This document shows, piece by piece, positions 24,513 through 33,614 of a stretch of 64,000 bases of DNA. The stretch is taken from NCBI RefSeq assembly GCF_918741295.1, contig NZ_CAKKNB010000001.1, positions 434,001-498,000 on the forward strand, given 5' to 3'. The translations under genes and the position numbers were made by a program. This DNA comes from Aquabacterium sp. CECT 9606 (GTDB lineage Bacteria > Pseudomonadota > Gammaproteobacteria > Burkholderiales > Burkholderiaceae_C). Position 1 is the first letter of the stretch, and every line of letters begins with the position of its first letter. The notes beneath the pieces were generated by a model. It was not told the origin of the DNA. It did no database searches and saw nothing but the letters and a program-made list of their open reading frames with translations.

Positions 24513-25385
24513 ATGAGCAACGTGATGCAAGAAGTGCTGGACCTGCTGGATCTGGAAACCATCGAGCAGGGCATTTACCGCGGCACCAGCCGCAACTTCT
24601 TTGGCAAGAATGTGTTTGGTGGCCAGGTGCTGGGGCAAGCCCTGATGGCCGCCGGGCGCACCGTGGAAGGCAGGCTGCCCCATTCCATGCACGGCTACTT
24701 TCTGCGCGCGGGCGATGTCACGGCGCCCATCGTCTACCAAGTGGAGAACATCCGCGATGGCAAGAGCTTTTGCACGCGCAACGTGAAGGGCATCCAGCAC
24801 GGCGAGAACATCTTCCTCATGTCCGCATCGTTCGCGGTGCACGAGGATGGGCTGGAGCACCAGATGCCCATGCCCCAGGTCGAGGGGCCGGAGGGCATCC
24901 CCAGCGAGCACGAGTTGCGCAAGATGATCGCGCCCATGATCCCCGAGAAGATCCGCGCCGTGTTCGAGCGCGAGCGGCCCATCGAGATCCGCCCCATCGA
25001 TCCGGTCAACCCTTTCGCGCCCGTCAAGAAAGAGCCGCAACGCCGCCACTGGATGAAGGCGCAGAGCAAGCTGCCCGACGACCCTTTGCTGCACATGTGC
25101 ATCCTGGCCTTTGCTTCGGATTTCGTGTTGATGAGCACCGCCATGCTGCCCCACGGCGTGTCGTATGTTCAATCGAACATGCAGTCGGCCAGCCTGGATC
25201 ACGCGATGTGGTTCCACCGTGATTTCCGGGTGGACGAGTGGCTGCTCTACGACATGGACGCGCCCAACGCGTCGGCCTCGCGGGGCATGAACTTCGGGCG
25301 CATCTTCACCCAGGCTGGCGCACTGGTCGCCACAGTGGCGCAAGAAGGATTGATGCGTTTGCGGGAAGTGCCCGAGAAGTACTGA
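24513..25385 (+). CDS. tesB: Acyl-CoA thioesterase II
   Basis: The 290-residue double-hotdog enzyme hydrolyses medium- and long-chain acyl-CoA. It shows TesB landmarks: RNFFGKNVFGGQVLGQAL near residue 28-45, HSMHGYFLRAGD, RNVKGIQHGENIFLMSASF, then HAMWFHRDFRVDEWLLYDMDAP and GRIFTQAGALVATVAQEGLMR at the end, including the Asp, Thr/Ser and Gln of the active site. AGAGGA before the ATG at 24513 decides the start. It stands alone between divergent and downstream genes. Confidence 0.95.
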   Translation: MSNVMQEVLDLLDLETIEQGIYRGTSRNFFGKNVFGGQVLGQALMAAGRTVEGRLPHSMHGYFLRAGDVTAPIVYQVENIRDGKSFCTRNVKGIQHGENIFLMSASFAVHEDGLEHQMPMPQVEGPEGIPSEHELRKMIAPMIPEKIRAVFERERPIEIRPIDPVNPFAPVKKEPQRRHWMKAQSKLPDDPLLHMCILAFASDFVLMSTAMLPHGVSYVQSNMQSASLDHAMWFHRDFRVDEWLLYDMDAPNASASRGMNFGRIFTQAGALVATVAQEGLMRLREVPEKY

Positions 25386-25498
25386 CTGCGTTGAGGCAAC
25401 GCTTGACCCTGCTGCGGCCACTGTCAAAGGTTTGACATCTGGCCTCTCTATAAAAGCCCAATCCGCCACCCGGCGCTTGCTTTGATGGAGTCAGCAGG

Positions 25499-26767
25499 AT
25501 GAATATTTTCTTCAAGCCAACACTGGTGGCCGCACTGGCCATGGCGGCAGGCATCGGCCCTGCTCAGGCGCAAACCACCTGGAGCACCTTGACCGGTGCA
25601 GCCCCCATCATCATCGCGCACCGGGGTGCCAGTGGCCTGCTGCCCGAGCACACCTTGGCCGCCTACACCAAGGCCATCGAGCAAGGCGCCGATTACATCG
25701 AGCCGGATGTGGTGCTGACCAAGGACGGCGTCATGATCGCCCGCCACGAGCCCATCCTGGATGGCACCACGGACGTGGCCAGCAAGTTTGGCGCGGACCG
25801 CCAATCCACCCGCGTGCTGGATGGCGTGTCGACCAAGGCCTACTTCGCCAGCGACTTCACCCTGGCCGAGATCAAAACGCTGCGCACCATCCAGCCCCGT
25901 GCTTCGCGCGATCAGAGCTTCAATGGCCTGTACGAGATTCCCACCCTGCAGGAAGTGGTGAACCTGGCCAAGGCCCAGTCCGTGCAGACGGGGCGTTCCA
26001 TCGGCATCTACCCCGAAATCAAGCATTCCGCCTTCCATGCCTCCATCTTTGGTGCCAAGGTGATTGAAGACAAGCTGGTCAGCGCCCTGCATGCGGCCTA
26101 TGGCAACAGTGCCGCGGCACCTGTGTTCATCCAGTCGTTCGAGGTCAGCAACCTGAAGTACCTCAATGGCCGCACCGACATCCGCCTGGTGCAGCTGATC
26201 GATGCCGATGACGTCAAGCCGGATGGCTCACTGAGCCTGGTGCCGCCTTACGCGCAGCCCTACGACTTCGTGCTGGACGGTGACCCCCGTACCTTCGCTG
26301 ACCTGCTCACGAAGGCGGGGTTGGCCGAGATCGCCACCTACGCGGACGGCATTGGCCCTTGGAAGCCCTATTTGCTGAAGACGGTTGACGATGGCGTGGA
26401 CCGCGATGGCGATGGCGTGATCACCGCAGCTGACCGGCGTGTCGATGGCAGCACCGGCGTGATCGAAGCGGCCCACGAGGCGGGCTTGCTGGTGCATGCC
26501 TACACCTTCCGGGATGACGCCGGCAAGTACGGTTTCACGGACCCTGCCCAGGAGATCGCTGCCTACCTGAAGCTGGGCGTTGACGGCGTGTTCACCGATT
26601 ACACGGCGACGGGCGTGGCTGCGCGTTCGGCCGTGCCAGAGCCCGGGACCACCTTGTTGTGCCTGGCGGGCTTGGCGGTGGTGGGCTGTGGCTACCGCAA
26701 GCGCAAGTGTGGCGAGGTCGATCGGACCATGCTCGATCCATCAACACGTCATGCCGGCTTGTTCTGA
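25499..26767 (+). CDS. glpQ: Glycerophosphodiester phosphodiesterase with PEP-CTERM sorting signal
   Basis: The 422-residue exported enzyme splits glycerophosphodiesters into glycerol-3-phosphate and an alcohol. A signal peptide ends at AQA (residue 25). The GDPD barrel starts IIAHRGASGLLPEHTLAAY, with the metal ligands EPDVVLTKDGVMIARHEP. Near the C-terminus VPEPGTTLLCLAGLAVVGCGYRKRK is a PEP-CTERM sorting tag. About 20 further residues follow the basic cluster, which is unusual because these tags normally end there. A second PEP-CTERM gene follows 32 bases later. Confidence 0.9.
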   Translation: MNIFFKPTLVAALAMAAGIGPAQAQTTWSTLTGAAPIIIAHRGASGLLPEHTLAAYTKAIEQGADYIEPDVVLTKDGVMIARHEPILDGTTDVASKFGADRQSTRVLDGVSTKAYFASDFTLAEIKTLRTIQPRASRDQSFNGLYEIPTLQEVVNLAKAQSVQTGRSIGIYPEIKHSAFHASIFGAKVIEDKLVSALHAAYGNSAAAPVFIQSFEVSNLKYLNGRTDIRLVQLIDADDVKPDGSLSLVPPYAQPYDFVLDGDPRTFADLLTKAGLAEIATYADGIGPWKPYLLKTVDDGVDRDGDGVITAADRRVDGSTGVIEAAHEAGLLVHAYTFRDDAGKYGFTDPAQEIAAYLKLGVDGVFTDYTATGVAARSAVPEPGTTLLCLAGLAVVGCGYRKRKCGEVDRTMLDPSTRHAGLF

Positions 26768-26799
26768 TGCGGGTCAAGCCTTTCAACCAGGAGCCTGTC

Positions 26800-27408
26800 A
26801 TGTCATTCCTCAAATCAGCCTTGCTGGCTGCGCTGGCCACCTTGACCATGGCCGCGCATGCCACCTCGATGCCCTTGGCCGCCGATGGCCAATGGCAGGC
26901 ATTCGGTGTCGACAGCTTCTCAGCCCTGTCTGGTGGCAACGAATGGATCGACAACGCTGACACCAACACACCGGGCTACGGCACGGCGCTGGACTTCACC
27001 TTCACCATCGACGCGGGCTTCGTTGGGCAGTTGACGGTGATCGATGCCGCGCTGGCGGGCGATGTCTTCCATGTGTTCAACCATGGCAGCCTGCTGGGTG
27101 CCACCAGCAGCGTGCCGATTCAGCTTTACGGCAGCGCGCCCGACCTCGGCGATGACCATGATGCCGCCTTGCTGAACAGCGCTTTCAGCCGGGGCGTGTT
27201 CACCCTGGGGGCAGGCCATTACAGCATCAGCGGTGCGCTGGCGCAGTCCCTGATGATCGACGATGGCGAAGGTGGCTTGAGCCCGATCAATGCCACCTCG
27301 GGCGCCCTCAAGCTGAGCGTGAGCGCCGTTCCCGAGCCCTCGACCCTGGTGCTCGCCGTGCTGGGCCTGGCCTGGCTGGTCTTGTCGCGCCGCGGCTTCT
27401 TGCGCTGA
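26800..27408 (+). CDS. PEP-CTERM domain protein of unknown function
   Basis: The 202-residue protein has a signal peptide (MSFLKSALLAALATLTMAAHA), a beta-rich exported domain and a C-terminal PEP-CTERM tag (VPEPSTLVLAVLGLAWLVLSRRGFLR: PEP motif, hydrophobic helix, Arg cluster). Such proteins are exported, cut by exosortase and often join the extracellular matrix. AGGAG supports the ATG at 26800. It lies between the phosphodiesterase and the nucleotidase and may be co-transcribed with them. The mature domain's function is unknown. Confidence 0.85.
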   Translation: MSFLKSALLAALATLTMAAHATSMPLAADGQWQAFGVDSFSALSGGNEWIDNADTNTPGYGTALDFTFTIDAGFVGQLTVIDAALAGDVFHVFNHGSLLGATSSVPIQLYGSAPDLGDDHDAALLNSAFSRGVFTLGAGHYSISGALAQSLMIDDGEGGLSPINATSGALKLSVSAVPEPSTLVLAVLGLAWLVLSRRGFLR

Positions 27409-27445
27409 TCCGTTCGCGCTGATCCACATCCAATCGGGAGTTCAC

Positions 27446-29386
27446 ATGTTCGTTCGCACCTTGTGCGCCAGCCTGGCGCTGGCATTCTCGGCCTGTGGCA
27501 TCGCCCAGACCACCGCCCCCAAGTCGCCCTTCGCCGTCAAGATCATTGGCTTCAATGATTACCATGGCAACCTGGAAACGCCTGGCACCTTTGGCGCCAA
27601 CACCTTGGTGCCCGCGGCCAGCCGTCCGGCCGTTGGTGGGGCCGAGTTCCTGGCGGCCTACGTGGCGCGCATGAAAGCCGCCAACCCCTTGAACGTCGTC
27701 GTGGGCGCGGGTGACTACATTGGCGCCACGCCTCTGATCTCGGCCTTGTTCTTTGACGAGCCTGCCGTGGAAACGCTCAACAAGATCGGCGTGGAGTTCA
27801 ACGCGGTGGGTAACCACGAGTTCGACAAGGGCAAGGATGAACTCAAGCGGCTGCAAAACGGGGGCTGCAAGTTCAATGGCACGGTGCAAGAGGCCAACAG
27901 CTGCAAGGGCTTCGGTTCGGCCGCCCCCGGCAGCTTCGATGGCGCCAAGTTCAAGTGGCTGTCGGCCAACGTGGTGGACACCACTACGGGCAAGCCCCTG
28001 CTGCCTGCCTATGGTGTGAAGACGTTCAACGGCGTGAAAGTCGCCTTCATCGGCATGACGCTCAAGGGCACGCCCGGCATCGTCACGCCCACCGGCGTGG
28101 CCGGCTTGAGCTTTCAGGACGAGGCCGACACCGTCAACGCCCTGGTCCCTCGCTTGCGCGCCCAGGGCATCGAAGCCATCGTGGTGCTGTTGCACCAGGG
28201 CGGCTTCCAGAACCAGATCACCGGTGTGCCCAACCAAGCCATCACCAGCGACATCAACGGTTGCACCGGCGATCTGAAGAACAGCGATGGCAGCGACTCC
28301 GATCTGCGCGCCATCGTCAAGCGCCTGGACAACGCGGTGGACCTGGTGATCAGCGGCCACACGCACGCGGCCTACAACTGCTCCGCCAACACGGTGGATG
28401 TGCGCGGCACTTCGCTGAGCAATGCCGTCACCACCGCCCGCACGGCCGGCTTGCCGAACAAGGTGGGCCGCCTGGTGCCCGTGACCAGCTCCAGCGCCTT
28501 TGGCCGGGTCTTGACCGAAGTGGACGTGACCCTCAACCCGGCCACGCGCGACATCGTTGCCGTGAGCCCCCGCAATGTGCTGGTGGACCGCACCGATGCC
28601 GCGATTGTCAATGCCATCGCGGCCAAGCCTGAGGTCAAGGACGTGGTGAATGCCTACAAGGCCGCCGCGTCACCCCTGGCCAATGCCGTCATCGCGACCA
28701 TCACCGCCCCCATGACCAACGGCGCGAATGCTGCCGGTGAGATGGAAGCCGGTGACCTGATCGCCGATGCCCAACTCGCCGCAACGCAGCCCGCCAGCCT
28801 GGGCGGCGCGGTGATGGCCTTCATGAACGCGGGTGGCGTTCGCAACCCTGGCTTCATCAATGTGGCCGGGACCTATCCCTACAACCTCACCTACGGCGAT
28901 GCCTTCACCGCCCAACCTTTTGGCAACAGCCTGGTGACGTTGACGCTGACGGCGCAGCAGATCAAGGATGTGCTGGAACAGCAGTTCAGCGGTTGCAACG
29001 GGCAGACGGCCACTCGCATCATGCAGGTCTCCAACGGCCTGAAGTACACCTGGAACTCGGCCGGCACCTGCGGCACCCGCATCACCGAGGTCACGCTCAC
29101 GCCCACCGATGTGACCGTGGCCCCGCCCGTGGTCACCGGGCCCACCGAGGTCTTGGTGCAGGGCGGTGTGGTGCACAGCCCCACCAAGACTTACCGCGTG
29201 ACCGTGAACAACTTCATGGCCACCGGGGGTGATGGCTACAGCGTGTTCCAGGGCGGCACGGCGCAGTTGGGCGGCGCCCAGGACATTGATGCCTTGACGG
29301 CTTACCTGACCGCCTTCAAGAGCCCGGGCCCGGCTTACAACCCCTTGAGCGCCGTGCTGGCCAAGCCCCGGATCACCCGGCAGTGA
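27446..29386 (+). CDS. 5'-nucleotidase/2',3'-cyclic phosphodiesterase, exported
   Basis: The 646-residue enzyme belongs to the UshA/CpdB family and removes phosphate from nucleotides outside the cytoplasm. An N-terminal signal ends around FSACGIAQ, where a lipobox-like Cys may allow lipid anchoring. The metallophosphatase motifs are FNDYHGNLE, GAGDYIGATP, GNHEFDKGKDEL and SGHTHAAY. The C-terminal substrate domain holds FMNAGGVRNPG and the MATGGDGYSVF block. With the neighbouring glycerophosphodiesterase it suggests scavenging of organic phosphate. The stop overlaps the next gene by GTGA. Confidence 0.93.
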   Translation: MFVRTLCASLALAFSACGIAQTTAPKSPFAVKIIGFNDYHGNLETPGTFGANTLVPAASRPAVGGAEFLAAYVARMKAANPLNVVVGAGDYIGATPLISALFFDEPAVETLNKIGVEFNAVGNHEFDKGKDELKRLQNGGCKFNGTVQEANSCKGFGSAAPGSFDGAKFKWLSANVVDTTTGKPLLPAYGVKTFNGVKVAFIGMTLKGTPGIVTPTGVAGLSFQDEADTVNALVPRLRAQGIEAIVVLLHQGGFQNQITGVPNQAITSDINGCTGDLKNSDGSDSDLRAIVKRLDNAVDLVISGHTHAAYNCSANTVDVRGTSLSNAVTTARTAGLPNKVGRLVPVTSSSAFGRVLTEVDVTLNPATRDIVAVSPRNVLVDRTDAAIVNAIAAKPEVKDVVNAYKAAASPLANAVIATITAPMTNGANAAGEMEAGDLIADAQLAATQPASLGGAVMAFMNAGGVRNPGFINVAGTYPYNLTYGDAFTAQPFGNSLVTLTLTAQQIKDVLEQQFSGCNGQTATRIMQVSNGLKYTWNSAGTCGTRITEVTLTPTDVTVAPPVVTGPTEVLVQGGVVHSPTKTYRVTVNNFMATGGDGYSVFQGGTAQLGGAQDIDALTAYLTAFKSPGPAYNPLSAVLAKPRITRQ

Positions 29387-30609
29387 CCACGCCCCGGTGC
29401 TGTCCCCTGGCGTGGGGGTTGGCCTTGAGTGTGGCGGCCTGTGCGGCGTTGGCAGGTCCTGCGGCCCATGATCACCATGAGGCGGGCAGCACCCCCCAGT
29501 CGCTGGCCGAACGGCAGCAACTGCTGGCCGAGGCCGAGCGCGGCCTCCAAGCGGGTGACGTGGAGGCCGCGCGGCAGGGTTTTGAGCAAGCCGCGCTGCA
29601 GGTTCACGACGCGCACATCGAGTTGGGCCTCTTGCGCACGCACCTGCAAGCCGGAGAATACCGGCCCGCGCTGGCCTTCGCGGCGCACACAGCGGGCGTG
29701 CATGCGGACGAGGTGGAGGGCCGGGTGTTTTACGCTTGGCTGCTGAACCTGGGGGGCCAGGTCGCCGTGGCCGAGCAGACGCTCCAGCAGGCCGAGGCCA
29801 GCGCGCTTGACCACCCCATGGTGAAGGCCGTGCGGCAGCGTTTTCGGACCGGTGCGCTGGTGGCGGACGGCGCCTTGCTGTCGCTACCCGCCCGCCTGGC
29901 CCCTTTCACCACGGGTGTGGCCGTGAGCCCCGGTGCGCGCGCCGCTGGCACCGCCTTGCTGCTGGCGGATGGGCGGCATGCGTTGGCACCGCGCGCTGCG
30001 TTGCCGCCAGTGGGGTCGATCTGGGTGCGCAATGGTTTGGGCCGCACGGTGGCGGCGGTGGTGGACCAGCAGGATGAGTCCTTGGGGCTGGTGTTGCTGA
30101 GTTTGTCGCAAGCATTGCCAGTGGCAGGCGGTGAGCAGGTACCGCCGCGAGACGCCTTCCCGGGTTCGCCCGCCTTTGCTCTCGACTACCCCACCAATCC
30201 AAGCGGTTTGCCTGCCTGGCCCGTGATGCGGGCGGGTTTTCTGGGGACGCCGGTGTCTGGCGCGGTGGAGGGTCTGCGGCGCCTTGGGGTCGAGCTGCCC
30301 GGCGCGGGTCCGCGCGGCGGGCCGGTGTATGACCAGGGCGGGCGTTTGGTGGGACTGGCCATGGGCCAAGGCGCCGACCAGATGCTCCCGGTGAGCACCT
30401 TGCGCCAACGATTCGGTGAGCGCTTTGGCGCTCAGACGGTGGAGCCTCGGCCGTCTCCACGCGCGGCCGATGAGTTGTACGAGCGTGCGATGAAGAGCAG
30501 CTTGCAGTTGCTGGTGAGCGAGACGCGGGCATGCCATTTGCCGGTCGGACTGACCTCAACCGGCGGGAGCAACCCATGTCCAACCAAACCCTTGAACGCA
30601 TCGATGTGA
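29383..30609 (+). CDS. Exported TPR protein with inactive trypsin-like (HtrA-type) domain
   Basis: The 408-residue protein has a signal peptide, then TPR-like helices (residues about 35-150; QQLLAEAERGLQAGDVEAARQGFEQAAL) and a trypsin-fold domain (about 175-350). The three triad positions all appear lost: the usual TNAHVV region reads LAPRAAL, the DLALL region reads LGLVLL, and the GNSGGP elbow reads GPRGGPV with Arg for Ser. It is therefore probably a pseudo-protease that binds peptides or partners. The GTG start overlaps the nucleotidase stop, so it is part of that operon; its 3' end overlaps the DUF3606 gene. Confidence 0.72.
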   Translation: MTTPRCCPLAWGLALSVAACAALAGPAAHDHHEAGSTPQSLAERQQLLAEAERGLQAGDVEAARQGFEQAALQVHDAHIELGLLRTHLQAGEYRPALAFAAHTAGVHADEVEGRVFYAWLLNLGGQVAVAEQTLQQAEASALDHPMVKAVRQRFRTGALVADGALLSLPARLAPFTTGVAVSPGARAAGTALLLADGRHALAPRAALPPVGSIWVRNGLGRTVAAVVDQQDESLGLVLLSLSQALPVAGGEQVPPRDAFPGSPAFALDYPTNPSGLPAWPVMRAGFLGTPVSGAVEGLRRLGVELPGAGPRGGPVYDQGGRLVGLAMGQGADQMLPVSTLRQRFGERFGAQTVEPRPSPRAADELYERAMKSSLQLLVSETRACHLPVGLTSTGGSNPCPTKPLNASM

Positions 30610-30785
30610 ACAGTGACCAGGCATTGACAACCTGGGCAGAAAAATTGAATGTCACGTCGCAACAAATCCGCGACGCCGTGGCCGCTGTGGGTGACCACCC
30701 CGAAGATGTCGAGTTGTATTTGAAAGGCAGCCGCGCTTCCACCAACAGCGATCAGGTGAAGCTTCCGCTCGGGGCCTCGTCTTAG
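30576..30785 (+). CDS. DUF3606 domain small protein
   Basis: The 69-residue protein carries the DUF3606 block (ALTTWAEKLNVTSQQIRDAVAAVGDHPEDVELYL), a short helical fold of unknown function common in proteobacteria. GGGAG precedes the ATG at 30576. It starts 34 bases inside the end of the preceding gene in another frame. A second member lies at 62109. Confidence 0.85.
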   Translation: MSNQTLERIDVNSDQALTTWAEKLNVTSQQIRDAVAAVGDHPEDVELYLKGSRASTNSDQVKLPLGASS

Positions 30786-30797
30786 CCGCCTTGTTCT

Positions 30798-32132
30798 TCA
30801 CAAGGTCAATTCAAAACCATCGACCAGGATGCCCGGCGTGGTGATCGATCCCAACTGCCGCTGGCCATAGGTGCTGGTGTCCTGGTGCAGTTCGGCCCGC
30901 TCGGTCAGCGCGATCAGCCTTGGGCCGAGCAGGTCCAGCAGGTCGTCGTCAAAGCGCATCACCTGCAGCGGGGCCACGAGCTCACCCTGCTCCACCCAGA
31001 AGCAGGCGAAACGGGTCATGCCGGTGACACGGCAGTGTGGGCGGTCGCTGTAGTTCAGGTAATGCAGGTTGCTGATGTACAGGCCGGTGCCCAGGGCCTT
31101 GAGCACTTCGGCTTCGGGCAGGGTGCCGGCGGCCAGGCTCAGGGCCTGCGGGTTCTCGCTGGCCAGCGCGCCGTTGGTGGGCAGGCCAAACTCGCGGGCC
31201 GAGCGAGGTGAACACAGGCTGTGGGCATGGTGGCCGTTCACGATCAGTGGCACGGCCGCGGGCCCGGTGAAGCCCTCGGGCGTGAAGGCGGGCGCGATGC
31301 TGCGGCCGGTGTCTTCTGCCAGCTGCACGCTGACCTGCAAGGCGGCCTCGCCACGCAGCAGGCGCATGAGCGGTGAGGTGCCCACGGCTTGTTCCTTTTG
31401 GCTGAAGCCGCCCCAGGCCAAGGTGCCCAGCAGGTCCGACACGGCCGAGGGGGCGAAGTAGGCGCGGTAGCGGCCCGGTGGCAAAGTCTTGGCCGGCAGG
31501 CCCAGCAGCGGCACTTGCGCCGCGCCTTGCGCAAGTTGGCTTGCCCAGGCATCACGAGACCAGTGCTGGCCCGCGTGCACCGCTTTGACGGCCTTGTCGG
31601 TGGAATGGTAGAGGCACCAGTCGAAGCTGAAGGTGTCCACGCGGTGCCAATTGCGTTGCCCACGGCTGTCGGCATAAGCGCGCACCAACGGGCCGCTGGC
31701 CAGAAGGCCCACCAGGTCCAGGCCCTGCGCGCTCGTGGTCACGGCCTCGATCACCTCACTGGCGCTGGGCAGCGTGCCGGGTTCATCACGGCAGGTGTCG
31801 ACCACCTTGTCGGGCCGCAGCAGGTGAGGGTCTTGCGGCAGAGAGGGCAGGTCTTGCTGCAACTCGGTCTGGGTGGCCAGCAAGCGGGCCGTGTCACCTT
31901 TCACGTCACCCGTCAGGCTCACGGTGCTCTCGGCGCAGCGCGCGTTGTGGCTCAGGGTCAAGGTGGCATAGGCTTGGCTGACCTGGGTGGCTTGCCGCAC
32001 CTTGGCATGGTTGAAGCGGAGGAAGGTGCTGTCCTCGGCGGCCACGTGCAGGGTGCTTTCAAGGCCTGCGGGCGTGGCGGCGAGCACGGCATCGGCCAGC
32101 GCGTTGATGTAGTGGCGATCGGTCAGGTTCAT
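30798..32132 (-). CDS. TldE/PmbA family protein (partner of TldD)
   Basis: This 444-residue protein is the non-metal-binding partner of the TldD/TldE protease, which trims peptides such as unfolded microcins and antitoxins in other bacteria. It shows the family's C-terminal block YISNLHYLNYSDRPHCRVTGMTRFACFWVEQGE and lacks the HExxxH zinc motif. The ATG at 32132 is 13 bases after the tldD stop. Its sequence is of the shorter, divergent group often annotated simply as metallopeptidase TldD-related. No peptide precursor gene was seen nearby. Confidence 0.88.
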   Translation of the reverse strand: MNLTDRHYINALADAVLAATPAGLESTLHVAAEDSTFLRFNHAKVRQATQVSQAYATLTLSHNARCAESTVSLTGDVKGDTARLLATQTELQQDLPSLPQDPHLLRPDKVVDTCRDEPGTLPSASEVIEAVTTSAQGLDLVGLLASGPLVRAYADSRGQRNWHRVDTFSFDWCLYHSTDKAVKAVHAGQHWSRDAWASQLAQGAAQVPLLGLPAKTLPPGRYRAYFAPSAVSDLLGTLAWGGFSQKEQAVGTSPLMRLLRGEAALQVSVQLAEDTGRSIAPAFTPEGFTGPAAVPLIVNGHHAHSLCSPRSAREFGLPTNGALASENPQALSLAAGTLPEAEVLKALGTGLYISNLHYLNYSDRPHCRVTGMTRFACFWVEQGELVAPLQVMRFDDDLLDLLGPRLIALTERAELHQDTSTYGQRQLGSITTPGILVDGFELTL

Positions 32133-32145
32133 GGGAATGTTCTCA

Positions 32146-33603
32146 TCAGGCGCCGCCGAAAACCGCGACGTTGGTGAACTTGCACACGGGGGCAGCGTGG
32201 CCCACGCGGATGATCTGGGAGGGCTCGCCCTTGCCGCAGAACGGCGTGCCCATGACCTGGAAGGTGCTGGCATCGCCCACCATGGCCAGCGAGCGCCAGA
32301 ACGTGGCCGACACGCCGCGGTAGTTGGGGTTGCGCACCACTTCGGCCAGTTGACCATGGCGGATCATTTGGCCGTACTCGCAGCCGAACTGGAACTTGTT
32401 GCGCGAGTCGTCGATGCTCCAGGAGCAGTTGGTGTGCATCAGCACGCCCTGGTCTACCGAGGCGATGATCTGGGCCAGGCTGGCGTCACCGGGCTCGACG
32501 TTGAGGTTGCTCATGCGGTCAATGGGCGCGCGGTTCCACGAGGAAGCGCGGGTGGTGGCCAGGCCGCCCAGCTCAAAACCCAGCGCTCGTGCCCGCGATT
32601 GCGAGATGGTGCCGCCCAGGGGTTGCTTGAGGATGCCGCGCTCGATGATGCGCTGGCGTTGCGCGCCGGTGCCATCATCGTCAAAGGCGAAGCCAGCGAA
32701 CTCGTGCGCCTGGTGCGGGTCGTGCGACACATTGAGCAAGTCGCTGCCATAGCGGTAGTGACCGAACATGTCGAGCGTGACGAAGCTGGTGCCCGCGAAG
32801 TTGCGCTCGTCACCCAGGATGCGGTCCAGCTCCAGCGGGTGGCCGATGGACTCGTGGATCTGCAACATCATCTGATCGGGCATGAGGACCAGGTCCATGG
32901 GGCCGCTGGGGCAGGTGGGGGCCAGTGTCAGTTCGATGGCCTGTTGCGCCACGCGCGGGCCGTCGGTGCGAAAGCCCGACCGGTCGATCACTTCCAGGCC
33001 GCCTTGCTGGCAAAAGCCGTTGTATTGCCCCGCCGAGGACCGCGTTTGCGTCACGCCCTGGAACTGCGCCGTGGCCTGGATGGATGGGGTCAGCATCTGC
33101 CAATGCTGTTCGGCGTGGGCGCCATCGCTGGTGAGGTGCAACTGGTCCACCTGCACCGTCCACAAGCTGGCTTGCCAGTCGACGATGCGCTCGTCCACGC
33201 GGGTGGCGGCGCTGGCGGCGCGCAGCAGGTCGATCTTGTCGGCCAGGCTCATCTGCCCGCTGTCTTGCGCCACCACGCTGTCGTAGCGGCCTTGCGGCCG
33301 GGGCATGCGCAACTGGCTCGGGTCGAACACCGTGTGGCCCGTGGTGGCCTGGGCCAGGTCGCGCGCGCGGGCAAAGGCCGCTTTCAGTCCGGCCACCGAG
33401 GTGTCGCTGGTGCCCGCGTAGCCGAGCCCACGGCCTGCGATCACGGTCACCATGGCGCCTTCGTCGCGCGCCACGGCGGGCGACTGGGCGATGTCCTGCC
33501 TGACCAGCAGGCGCTGGCTGCGTTCGCTCACGCCCCGCACGGCCCAGTGGTCGATACCCGCTGGCGCGGCCTGGTGGGCGTGGGTTGAGAGTTGGTCCAG
33601 CAT
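32146..33603 (-). CDS. tldD: TldD family metallopeptidase
   Basis: The 485-residue protein is the zinc-bearing subunit of the TldD/TldE complex. The zinc motif HESIGH (HExxxH) is near residue 250, and NCSWSIDDSRNKFQFGCEYG near 395-414 is the usual C-terminal block that completes the metal site. It is followed directly by its partner. The pair is preceded by a DUF445 gene after 11 bases, so the whole 30.8-35.7 kb reverse block may be one transcript. Confidence 0.93.
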   Translation of the reverse strand: MLDQLSTHAHQAAPAGIDHWAVRGVSERSQRLLVRQDIAQSPAVARDEGAMVTVIAGRGLGYAGTSDTSVAGLKAAFARARDLAQATTGHTVFDPSQLRMPRPQGRYDSVVAQDSGQMSLADKIDLLRAASAATRVDERIVDWQASLWTVQVDQLHLTSDGAHAEQHWQMLTPSIQATAQFQGVTQTRSSAGQYNGFCQQGGLEVIDRSGFRTDGPRVAQQAIELTLAPTCPSGPMDLVLMPDQMMLQIHESIGHPLELDRILGDERNFAGTSFVTLDMFGHYRYGSDLLNVSHDPHQAHEFAGFAFDDDGTGAQRQRIIERGILKQPLGGTISQSRARALGFELGGLATTRASSWNRAPIDRMSNLNVEPGDASLAQIIASVDQGVLMHTNCSWSIDDSRNKFQFGCEYGQMIRHGQLAEVVRNPNYRGVSATFWRSLAMVGDASTFQVMGTPFCGKGEPSQIIRVGHAAPVCKFTNVAVFGGA

Positions 33604-33614
33604 AGGTCAGTTCC

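Noticed and set aside
25388..25402. Hairpin GCGTTG-AGG-CAACGC after tesB as a terminator
   Set aside because: The stem is only six pairs with a three-base loop and there is no T-run, so it is too weak to list.
25433..25458. TTGACA followed by TATAAA-like bases as a sigma-70 promoter of the phosphodiesterase gene
   Set aside because: The spacing is about 11 bases, far from the 16-18 required.
32131..33588. A 485-codon open frame on the + strand opposite tldD
   Set aside because: The TldD protein on the other strand has clear zinc and family motifs. The antisense frame is an effect of high GC and codon bias; it is Gly/His/Val-rich without any domain.
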